Origin: Spirogloea muscicola
Lineage: Eukaryota; Streptophyta; Zygnematophyceae; Spirogloeales; Spirogloeaceae
NCBI GenBank assembly: GCA_009602725.1
Contig: WELB01000155.1
Coordinates: 135,955 to 148,188 of the forward strand
DNA: 12,234 nucleotides
Reading direction: 5' to 3'
How positions within the stretch are numbered: the first letter of the stretch is position 1; each line of letters opens with the position of its first letter. Positions 1 through 6,620 of the stretch are shown here, in pieces. The position numbers and the translations under genes were made by a program. The notes beneath the pieces are model-generated. The model saw only the letters and a list, made by a program, of their open reading frames with translations, was not told where the DNA came from and ran no database searches.

Positions 1-154
1 GACAGCTGCACTTTGGGTGAGCTTGGAGGGCTGTCCTCGGACGGCGACACATAGGATCCCTGCCTGCTGAGCTGCTCATCTGGCTGCAGTGATCTCCTCG
101 GGCCCCTCTTCGGACCTCTCCCCGGGCTGGGATGATCTGCCTTTGCGTTGCCCC
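1..154 (-). CDS. NHX6: NHX exon 22, partial (disordered C-terminal tail)
   Basis: Begins after CTGAAG and stays open to the window edge. Phase-consistent reading continues [18 protein letters not shown] and includes [14 protein letters not shown] and [12 protein letters not shown]: Ser/Pro- and Arg-rich, probably disordered. A second frame is also open here, so the reading depends on the donor used in exon 21. The stop codon lies to the left of the window. Confidence 0.55.
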
Positions 155-3100
155 CTTCAGAACAACCACAGGACATGAATACCATAGATGTAAATACTAT
201 GTGTGTTCATACTTACGGACTTCAAATACATGTCGACCCTTAGCAATTTATTTTACGGAACAAAGACCATGGATGATCTGCTGACTGAAGCCTCTGAGGT
301 GCTCAGTGGCAGTCAGCATGTTTTGCTCACCGTTGAGCCTGACCTCCAGCTGCTGGTCGCTTACTTCACTCTGGCCTGTGAAGAAGGGACGGATGTACTT
401 CTTGTCGAGCTCTGAGAAGGTTGCACTGCAACAGCGGGCAAGAGGCAAGTCACATTGCAACTAAATCGTCACAAACTCGCTTGTACGCCACCAATGGACA
501 CTTGAAGACAGATGCAAAGCTGGACTAACCATATCAAAGCATCACCCAATACCCAATACACAATCTCAAAGCATCGCCGTAATTCTGGCGATGCTTTGGT
601 ATTAGGAATCAATCCCATTATGCCAACATATGACGTCCTTGTCAAAGGTCAACTGCACCTCTGCTGGAACTTTTTGAGGCGTGTCCGCAAGGGATCCATT
701 GTGCCATCGTCCTCATCTGTCTCTGAGTCTAGAGCTGGACTCTTGAGGTGCTGCATCTCGTCCCGAGAAGTCTGCGCAGATTGCTGAACGAGCCTGTCAA
801 CCTGTGTGTGGCAGCAACACATCTCACCTAGAAACGGGTCACAGGTGACTAGCAGACGAGACTAATGCTTGGAGGTAGACATGAAAGCAAAGCTCACGCC
901 GCAGCTTATGAGCCTTCTTGACAAGCATGCTGGGTGCTCACTGCTTGATCAAGGGACTCAGAGGTGCCGACAAGCTCAAGTCTCTCGAGCAGAGTTGCGA
1001 TTGACCCACCAATCACCAAAACCTGCACAACAAGATCTTCATCCATAAGGGTTTAATCTAGTCCGCATGCTTCCAGTGGCCAAAAGAGTGACCGTAGAAG
1101 ATTTGCACCCCCAGGTTCCAAGCAAGTTCTCTCCGGAAATCTTGGCATCAACAATCCATCAGAGCACCCCAGTGTGTGGAGAATTTTGGCAACGTTTTAC
1201 ACACCGTCACTACTACTATTGCAGTTGTTGATGTCACGATTACTAAGCCCGTCTCCCCTTTATCACCAGGTTTGGTGAGGTCACTCTTTGCATTGAGGGC
1301 CAGTGCGAATGCCATGGCCCCTCGCAAGCCTGCCGCAGAATCAGGTCTTCCATCAGAAATCCATGAAAATTTGGAAGAGTAGCAGGAGGAGCAGGAGGAG
1401 CAGATGCTGAACAAGATTGTATATGCATTGCCGTCTTATCAGAGTCAAGCATGCAAGATGATCAGGACAGATAATGTGCAAGATGATCAGTACAGATAAT
1501 GATAGTCCTGATCATATGTCTGTGCTAGCAGCAACGTAGAAGTCCTGCAACAACGCCCATAATTTGCTAGAAGCAAGCGGGCCAGCAAATGTCCTAGCTG
1601 GCGACTTTAGGAGGCAGTGTTACCACTGAAGACTAGCGCCTTCTTGTGGTTATCGGGTATCTGCTTTGAAGGAGACCGCAAGTAGTTGATCACTTCCGTA
1701 CAAGGATACACGTTTGCATATCTGCAGCATGTGCCAAACATGTTAGCTGCTGTTGTCTACAGCTATGCCATTTATGCACAGACCTCACAGTCTATACTTG
1801 GTTGCTTGCACGTCCTGCACTCAAGTCAAGTATCTCAATGCGTGTAAGTGGACGGCATCATACAGATTCTGCACTCACCTTGCCAGGCCCATGGACACCT
1901 GGTTGTATAGTCGAGTATAGTCAAGGCTGACAGCGATGGTAAATTTTACAAAACGGAGAAACTATGCAGCACATAGATAGCTAAGAGTTGGGAATTGGCA
2001 GCGAGGTAAGAAGGATGGAGAAGGCAATGACGGCTTGAGTGGCCCAAGTAGCTATCTTTGGGCCAGATTTGACAATGGGAGCAAGCCGAACAATCTGTTA
2101 TCTCTGTGTACAATTTCACAACAAGGACGGATACTATCGAAAAGAGGATGAACCCCACATGAGACCAGCTCAGCTCCTCTGAAACAATTGACACACCCAT
2201 GTAGATGAAGCTGTACGTTGGCAACTACATATCGTCAGACAAAGGAGCTGGCCGGAGGATTTGAAAGGAAAGAAGGTTTCTGGATCATTTTTCACTGTGG
2301 AGACTGGCTTGGGCCCACAGATTGACTACTGCAATTTGGAAAGGCTACTGCAATCTTGGATGGGAGACCAGAACAGGCAGTATGCTTTGCAGGCCGGAAT
2401 TTTGTAGTGAAGAGTATCGACATGCTGAGAAGGAGGCTTACACAAATGTTTCAGCTAGTGAAGCCACCAGCTGAAAGAAGCCAGCCGCTAACACCTGAGC
2501 TGCACCTGAGAGGTTGGGGTATGTGTAGTGCTTCATCAACTGCAAGAATCAAGTAAGAGTGCAACATCAGGCTGAAGGCCATGCTGACAACACTTAAACA
2601 TTGTTGGCTATGTAGCTGGCTAATCTTTCGTCACGATAGATACTTTGACGATTGTCTTTCTTACAAAATTGGGCTGTACTGAGAGTAGAAAGCTTACGAT
2701 TCCGCAAAATAAGATGGCCACAATGCCTGTTAAGCCAAAGCTCTCGGCCAGCATGTATCTGCAACGTCAGGGGCCTTGAGATTTCAAGGCACCACTTGGT
2801 GACAACAAGAGGTGCAACTAATGCTCCTTCCTGCTCAACATCTTGAGATGAAGTATGGCACAACCTCGCCGTATGCATCACAAGGAGGACATAGCGTGGT
2901 CGGTACAGCAGAAATGTAGAGTTCCAGATGCTGTTATAGAAATGACCAATTAAAGGACCTGGAAGTAGCAGGAATGAAGAGGCTCACGCAATATATGGGA
3001 ACAGAACAATCAGACAAGCCTCCAGGTTCTGCAGGCTGAGGAGCAACAAATTTGTGATGAGTGTGGAGACCAAGACGGGCTTGCCCTTTGCACCAATGCA

Positions 3101-6100
3101 GACATTCAAAGGCTGAGAATCATCAACTCTTATCCAGAACGCAGAAGCTACTGCAAAGGGAAGAGACCCACTTGTACACAGACAATCCCGCGTACTTGAA
3201 AAGGTGGGCTTGTGTCAAGGACAACATACTTCATCACACATGCTGGCAGACATTAAAGAGGACATTACAGAGAACATAGTGCTGGCATCTCATGCCAAAG
3301 GTATATCTATAATACACTTCAAGCAGATCAAATGGCAGTTCTGAAAGGATATCAAAGCACACGACAGAGCCACTGACACCCCTGCACAGCCAACGAGGAC
3401 AGGCACGGTGGAATGAGCATAAGCCACTCAAATCAAGCAAGCCTTCTTCAAGCATGCGTAACAAAATTGCGCCGGACTGAAATATGGCGCGGCACGCGTG
3501 TAGAAGTAGGCTGCGGAGAGCCTCTCACCTATTCCAAGTGAGCCTACAAAATTCTCAACAAAGAACCACACAGCTCCCATCAAGGTCTGGTCCAGTTGGG
3601 ATTTGTATGCTGACACAAGCGTTCTGCGAGTGAGGCAACCATTGTGTACATGCTGAAGTCAAAAGTAGGGCAGATAACCATTCCAGGGCAGGGCCACTAC
3701 AATCTCAGGTTTTGTTGACACTAGCACGTAGTGTGCACAGTGGAAGCCATGCAACAAAAGGATGTCAAGCATACTACAGCAGTTGAGCAAATTGAGCAGG
3801 CAGACGCTACATTGATGAGCTTCCTGTGCTGCAAAAGACTCAGACATAAAGTGGATCACCTGTACAGCACTATCGCAACCTGCAACAAACAGAAACAATT
3901 GCAAAGACAGGGGCTGGCAAGTTAGACAGAGGCACATATTGCTGAGAAATCACTGTATAGTCAACGCAACGGCTTGCACCAAAAAGTTGCAGGAGCAGTT
4001 GATCTGTGAATGCTCAGCCAGGTCTTATGCAAGCTGTGACTGCTATGGATCTGGATGCTCTCTTAACACTGAAGAGAAATAGGAGCGGGGAGATCACTGA
4101 GCTTCTTAGATACTACAAGTATACTTATATACATTAGACTAGTGATGGGCAAACTCACGCCACAACAGGACAATGTGCATACCGCATCGTTGAGGACAGA
4201 CTCCCCAAAGACCAGCGCATATAAGTTGGAGTCTGCTCCCAACTCCTGCATGGTAACATTCACAAGAAAGGATGCTTCGATTCTGCTTGCATATGATCGC
4301 AACCAGTAACCACATGCACGGGCTGCCAGGTTATCCTTCTTGATACCTTAGTGATGCATAATGATTCTGCTGATGACAGTATGTACACAACCTCGTCCTG
4401 CTCCACCACAGGTGATTACCTGGAAGATTGCCAGCACAGTGACTGGGTCGGTGGCCGAGATAAGTGACCCAAAGATCATGCTCTCAAGGAATGTCAGTCT
4501 GTAGACGAGGAAGAACAGGCCAGCCAGGTAGCTGCCACCATACGAGAAAGAAATGTTGTAAATATTCCTTCCTAACACCTTCCACTTGTCCTTCCAGTGC
4601 TCGGTACATACATATGAGCAGCCCAATGAGCAGCCCAATAGCCAGTATACCCCATATTGTAGGTGCTCCATGGTGCAGGAGGCAGACACAAGGGACTTAT
4701 TGACCTACTGGGAGCCTGATTGATTGATTCAGAAAGCTCACATGAGGATCCCTGTAACGATTGACGCAATAAAAGTCCCAGCTATGGCAAAGATACAAAT
4801 TGCACCAAAGTTGGAGAAGAAAGGCTTCTGCGTACTTGTAAACCACAAAGCTCCTGATGAGAAGCTATCACACTTTGAGCCAAGCACTGGGCAACAAGGA
4901 CAGCACACCTCCTAACAGCCCTATCGCTGATCCTAAAATATAGATCATCGTGCTACTGCACCAGCCATGATGGACATAAGCTTGAAGCTATAATAATCCA
5001 GCAAGAATGGAACAGATTGCAGGCTAAAGACTTACCGGCTGTAAGCTGAACCCTGACCAGGTGAGGCACAAGGGAGTCAAGGAAACAAGTGTAGACTGAC
5101 AACCCATGGAGCTTGGCCGCATGCCTAAGCTGCGTATGCAACTGCGCTTGCTCAAAGGACTTATCTGCTGCTCTTGGTCAGCCGACTAGCAGTTAATGTA
5201 GCATTGACTGTTGAGCACTCAGACTTTTGACTGGAGTGCCTTGCCGCCCCCCTGGCCCTCCTCCCCAGCTCCTAGGGCAGCCCTATCCTAGGGCAACCGG
5301 CACCGCCAAATGCTGCACAGCAATACTGGACCTCTCCAACCTACTGCGGTCGCCAATGGTCGTACAACTCCTGACAGTGACTGACTAAAGCCAGCTGACT
5401 ACAGAGGATGTGAGCTGCTTAAGAGGATATTATATGATTGGGGGTAGCAGAAAGAGGATGAAGAAGTCCTCCTTGAAGTTGAGGTACTTGCTGTAGAGTC
5501 AACAGATGCAGCAGCAATCACAGTGGCATGTCAGACCAGCGTCGCAGTCCTTTGGTGTGAGGGCAACTCGAGCGATTGCATTCATCACGCTAGGCTAATG
5601 TGACTTGCAATGTTGATCGAAGGAGGTCCTCTCACGAGCCGCCAAGGCATGAGGACCACAAGGCTCGGCCGACAGTATCACGACAGAGACGGACAAGCAT
5701 TCGCTGCTGAACGTGACGAACTAGGGGTGCAGGCCATAGGAGCTGCCGCTTGTGACTTTGCTCGGGAAGCTGAGCGAGGCGTGTCGCAAATACCTGAAGC
5801 TTTCCTCCTTATTGAGCACGGTAGCCACCGCGCCTGCAATGAAACCTGGAAAGCCACCGCACCACAAGTGCTCACGCCTCAGTACAAGTAGCAGCTTAGG
5901 CGGCAGAAGAAGTCGTGAAGCTCACCGAGGAAGCCTGCAGCGTAAGCTTCTCGTGCTGCTTTTCAGCTGAATTAGGCACGGCAGTCAAAGACGAGGGTTG
6001 CCATTGTCACAGGCCGCCAAGGTGCAATGCGGCAGCGGCGGCGGGGACGGCGGGCAGCCTGACCGAGGATGAGGGCGACGGAGGCCTCGTGGACGTAGTA

Positions 6101-6328
6101 GAACTTGCGGCGGCGCAGGACGTGGCCGACGACGAAGGCGACGCCCAGCATGCCGAGCTGCAGCAGGATGGACAGGCTCGCCTGCACCTCCTCGTCCGCC
6201 GAGCTCGGCGGCGGCACCGGCGCCTCTGCCGTGCCATTGCCGGCCGTGCCGTTGCCCCCCGCCGTGCCATTGGCGGCGTCCGCCAGCTGCAGCAGCGCCC
6301 ATCGCAGAGGGCCGCTGACGGCGGCCAT
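1..6328 (-). CDS. NHX6: Endosomal-type Na+,K+/H+ antiporter (NHX5/NHX6 class, CPA1 family), 22 exons, 3' end outside window
   Basis: Membrane antiporter expected to exchange luminal H+ for cytosolic K+ or Na+ in Golgi, trans-Golgi or endosomes. Joined exons give at least 612 residues in one frame. Seen in order: N-terminal segment with three NGTA sequons (20-34), first membrane helix (about 51-71), [11 protein letters not shown] inhibitor-site helix (115-125), [12 protein letters not shown] ion-path motif with Asp191, [15 protein letters not shown] with the Asn219-Asp220 pair, [75 protein letters not shown] (413-425), [15 protein letters not shown], then a soluble tail with [26 protein letters not shown] and [12 protein letters not shown] are, as I recall, typical of plant NHX5/6 rather than vacuolar NHX1-4. 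Start ATG at 6328 has an ideal context (GCC before, G after). The tail is longer than I remember for plant NHX5/6 (about 530 aa total) and leaves the window open. Family assignment is secure; the choice between NHX5 and NHX6 names is arbitrary. Confidence 0.93.
331..425 (-). CDS. NHX6: NHX exon 21 ([12 protein letters not shown] tail motif)
   Basis: 95 nt after GTTGCAG. Encodes [18 protein letters not shown] then [13 protein letters not shown]. The F-x-x-[LF]-D-x-x-Y-[IL]-[RK]-P motif is the conserved tail element of NHX5/6 and NHE6/7/9. The chosen donor is GTGAGC at 330; an internal GTAAGC at 364 is an alternative. Confidence 0.8.
567..598. repeat. 12-bp inverted repeat (hairpin) in NHX intron 20
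   Basis: CAAAGCATCGCC (567-578) and GGCGATGCTTTG (587-598) are perfect complements with an 8-nt loop. A further near-copy of the left arm (AAAGCATCACC, from about 536) lies just before it, so alternative pairings exist. Confidence 0.9.
659..801 (-). CDS. NHX6: NHX exon 20 (cytosolic tail)
   Basis: 143 nt after CACACAG, ending at GTGCAG. Encodes a hydrophilic tail with an acidic patch ([11 protein letters not shown]) and a basic RTRLKKFQQ segment. Not strongly conserved, but the frame is open and the split codon AG|T joins to [10 protein letters not shown] in exon 21. Confidence 0.75.
942..1022 (-). CDS. NHX6: NHX exon 19
   Basis: 81 nt after GTGCAG, ending at GTGAGC. Encodes [19 protein letters not shown] then TSESLDQA. 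It ends the last membrane helix (IGGSxxxxL) and begins the cytosolic tail. Confidence 0.88.
1205..1329 (-). CDS. NHX6: NHX exon 18 ([12 protein letters not shown])
   Basis: 125 nt after GCGGCAG. Completes Gly414, then [17 protein letters not shown], a basic loop, and [11 protein letters not shown]. The donor is read as GTGTGT after ACG because exon 19 supplies the following Val; phase 0 results. Confidence 0.93.
1452..1501. repeat. 25-bp tandem duplication inside NHX intron 17
   Basis: Two adjacent 25-bp copies (1452-1476 and 1477-1501), starting TGCAAGATGATCAG and ending ACAGATAATG, differ at one base (G/T at position 15). It lies within an intron, so it does not affect coding. Confidence 0.95.
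1458..1515. repeat. 11-bp inverted repeat around the intron 17 duplication
   Basis: ATGATCAGGAC (1458-1468) and GTCCTGATCAT (1505-1515) are perfect reverse complements enclosing the second copy of the 25-bp duplication. Confidence 0.85.
1624..1721 (-). CDS. NHX6: NHX exon 17
   Basis: 98 nt after GCTGCAG, ending at GTAACA. Completes Arg381, then encodes [18 protein letters not shown] and [14 protein letters not shown], the cytosolic loop before the GLRGAM helix in NHX5/6 proteins. Ends in phase 1. Confidence 0.92.
1879..1898 (-). CDS. NHX6: NHX exon 16 (20-nt microexon)
   Basis: 20 nt between AACCAG and GTGAGT. Encodes VSMGLA plus AG of a split Arg codon completed by exon 17. The residue count between FILFSI and AR matches the family (five residues), and skipping it would shift the frame. 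Confidence 0.85.
1899..2134 (-). other. NHX intron 15, possible U12-type GT-AG intron
   Basis: 236 nt. The donor GTATCCG matches the first six bases of the U12 GT-type consensus (GTATCCTT). A GCCTTGAC element at 1927-1920 resembles the U12 branch site, but its A is 22 nt from the AG end, farther than usual. Could equally be an ordinary U2-type intron. Confidence 0.4.
2135..2210 (-). CDS. NHX6: NHX exon 15
   Basis: 76 nt after GTACAG. Encodes [15 protein letters not shown] then [10 protein letters not shown], the expected continuation of AETFV. 3' border reads GTATCCGTCC, a possible U12-type GT-AG donor. Confidence 0.93.
2442..2539 (-). CDS. NHX6: NHX exon 14
   Basis: 98 nt after TTCTTGCAG, ending at GTAAGC. 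Encodes [17 protein letters not shown] and [15 protein letters not shown]; MKHYTxxNLS is a hallmark of the NHX5/6 and NHE6/7/9 branch. Ends in phase 2. Confidence 0.95.
2698..2758 (-). CDS. NHX6: NHX exon 13
   Basis: 61 nt after GTTGCAG, ending at GTAAGC. Encodes (A)[15 protein letters not shown] then LFCGI, the strongly conserved helix AExxGLSGIVxxLFxGI. Ends in phase 0. Confidence 0.95.
2988..3035 (-). CDS. NHX6: NHX exon 12
   Basis: 48 nt after CCTCAG, ending at GTGAGC. Completes Asn280 and encodes [15 protein letters not shown] plus GC of Ala296. A second AG six bases downstream (CTGCAG) was rejected because it would break phase and lose LQ. Confidence 0.9.
3172..3203 (-). CDS. NHX6: NHX exon 11 (32-nt mini-exon)
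   Basis: 32 nt after the AC acceptor, ending at GTGGGT. Encodes [10 protein letters not shown] plus AA of a split Asn codon. Family sequence KYAGLxVxNLQNLE supports both borders. Confidence 0.9.
3204..3352 (-). other. U12-type AT-AC intron (NHX intron 10)
   Basis: 149-nt intron, phase 0. Minus-strand 5' end ATATCCTTTC (3352 downward) matches the U12 AT-AC consensus at every position. 3' end reads AAGCCCAC. Branch site GTCCTTGAC lies at 3222-3214 (branch A 3215), 11 nt from the last intron base, the usual spacing for U12 introns. Removal joins ...SCAL to LFKYAGL in frame. Confidence 0.92.
3353..3381 (-). CDS. NHX6: NHX exon 10 (29-nt mini-exon)
   Basis: 29 nt after GTGCAG; completes Gly260 and encodes VSVALSCAL. 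Its 3' border is not GT but ATATCCTTTC, a full-consensus U12 AT-AC 5' splice site. The next exon continues LFKYAGL, as expected from the family pattern GxxxALLFKYAGL. Confidence 0.84.
3529..3623 (-). CDS. NHX6: NHX exon 9
   Basis: 95 nt after CTCGCAG, ending at GTGAGA. Encodes [16 protein letters not shown] then [15 protein letters not shown], the family WxFxxNFVGSxxIG helix. Ends in phase 1 within a Gly codon. Confidence 0.93.
3860..3879 (-). CDS. NHX6: NHX exon 8 (20-nt microexon)
   Basis: 20 nt between TTTGTTGCAG and GTGATC. Encodes VAIVLY plus AG of a split Arg codon completed by A of exon 9. It supplies exactly the residues expected after ESVLNDA and before R-TL. Too short for gene finders and easily missed. 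Confidence 0.88.
4183..4245 (-). CDS. NHX6: NHX exon 7 (Asn-Asp active-site motif)
   Basis: 63 nt, phase 0 at both ends, between CATGCAG and GTATGC. Encodes [11 protein letters not shown] then [10 protein letters not shown]. The Asn219-Asp220 pair is the electroneutral-exchange signature of Na+/H+ antiporters of this family. Confidence 0.96.
4420..4531 (-). CDS. NHX6: NHX exon 6 (ATDPV ion-path motif)
   Basis: 112 nt after GGCAG, ending at GTAATC. Encodes [18 protein letters not shown] then [19 protein letters not shown]. The Ala-Thr-Asp-Pro motif (Asp191) is part of the conserved ion-binding core of CPA1 exchangers. Confidence 0.96.
4615..4638. repeat. 12-bp tandem repeat in NHX intron 5
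   Basis: Two exact copies of TGAGCAGCCCAA (4615-4626, 4627-4638). Intronic; no effect on coding. Confidence 0.9.
4742..4827 (-). CDS. NHX6: NHX exon 5
   Basis: 86 nt after CGCAG, ending at GTGAGC. Encodes [19 protein letters not shown] and IASIVTGIL, a membrane helix that follows SGFSLQP in CPA1 antiporters. Ends in phase 2. Confidence 0.93.
5036..5060 (-). CDS. NHX6: NHX exon 4 (25-nt mini-exon)
   Basis: 25 nt coding (Y)WSGFSLQP, between a U12-type AC acceptor upstream and a strong GTAAGT donor downstream. Starts by completing Tyr126 and ends in phase 0. SGFSLQP matches the conserved segment after LPPII in the family; the Tyr-Trp pair at the junction is unusual. Confidence 0.85.
5061..5430 (-). 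other. U12-type AT-AC intron (NHX intron 3)
   Basis: 370-nt intron. Minus-strand 5' end reads ATATCCTCTT (5430 downward); 3' end reads TGCCTCAC. A perfect minor-spliceosome branch site TTCCTTGAC lies at 5084-5076, its branch A (5077) 16 nt from the last intron base. Removing exactly this segment joins LPPII-Y to W-SGFSLQP and keeps the frame. No GT-AG pair nearby would preserve both the conserved LPPII and SGFSLQP. Confidence 0.88.
5431..5490 (-). CDS. NHX6: NHX exon 3 (LPPII inhibitor-site helix)
   Basis: 60 nt. Begins after CTACAG, encodes [19 protein letters not shown] plus two bases of the next codon (TA). There is no GT at its 3' end; the sequence continues ATATCCTC, the 5' signal of a U12-type AT-AC intron. 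Confidence 0.9.
5794..5845 (-). CDS. NHX6: NHX exon 2
   Basis: 52 nt between CCAG and GTATTT. Encodes [16 protein letters not shown], the short loop and helix that follows ALILG in the family. Starts by completing Gly89 and ends in phase 2. Confidence 0.85.
6064..6328 (-). CDS. NHX6: NHX exon 1 (start codon, residues 1-88)
   Basis: 265 nt, ends in phase 1. Very GC-rich. Encodes the N-terminal extension with three closely spaced N-G-T sequons (Asn20, Asn26, Asn31), the acidic-flanked first membrane helix [18 protein letters not shown], then [17 protein letters not shown], the usual family sequence after helix 1. Donor is GTCAGG, weaker than the others, but the split Gly codon joins correctly to exon 2. 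Confidence 0.88.
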
Positions 6329-6620
6329 GGCGGCCTCGCCGCGGGCTGCCTCACTGCCGCCCCGCCGCCGCGGCCGGCCGGGCTTGGCGCCGCAACTCGC
6401 GGCGGCGGCGACGGCGGGACTCGCGGCCGGCCCGGGACGGCGGCGCCTAGGAACGCCCCACGCTGATGACGCCTTGCTCCTTCGTTGGGCCCACCGTCAG
6501 GCCCCCGTCGGGCCGAGCACCTCCCGCGCCTGGTCGTCGCGCCCCACGTCGCTCACCCATTGTTCGCATTGTTTCCTCCCATTGAGCCCACCGTCAGCCC
6601 GACGGGGCAGGCACGACACC
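6329..6620 (-). promoter_or_regulatory. CpG-rich 5' leader and probable promoter of the NHX gene
   Basis: Lies immediately upstream of the NHX start. The first 120 nt are almost pure G/C with many CG dinucleotides. Further up are GGGCCCA (6487-6493) and AGCCCA (6585-6590), which match the plant site II core TGGGCY on one strand or both. A 12-bp direct repeat, GCCCACCGTCAG, occurs at 6489-6500 and 6586-6597. No TATA box was recognised. Promoter assignment is inferred from position. Confidence 0.45.
6489..6607. repeat. Direct and inverted repeats upstream of NHX
   Basis: GCCCACCGTCAG occurs at 6489-6500 and 6586-6597. Just after each copy are CCCCGTCGGGC (about 6502-6512) and its reverse complement GCCCGACGGGG, so the two sites are direct repeats followed by arms of an inverted repeat. 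Confidence 0.75.

Noticed and set aside
2594-2881. Minus-strand 95-codon open frame across NHX exon 13
   Set aside because: It is in the wrong frame; the neighbouring frame gives the conserved [19 protein letters not shown].
3029-3035. Alternative acceptor CTGCAG before AACCTGGAG in NHX exon 12
   Set aside because: It would drop Leu-Gln and break phase with exon 11; the CCTCAG acceptor six bases upstream restores NLQNLE.
5271-5295. Short direct repeat CCTAGGGCA (5271-5279, 5287-5295) within the first AT-AC intron
   Set aside because: Only nine bases and likely chance; no link to the splice signals.
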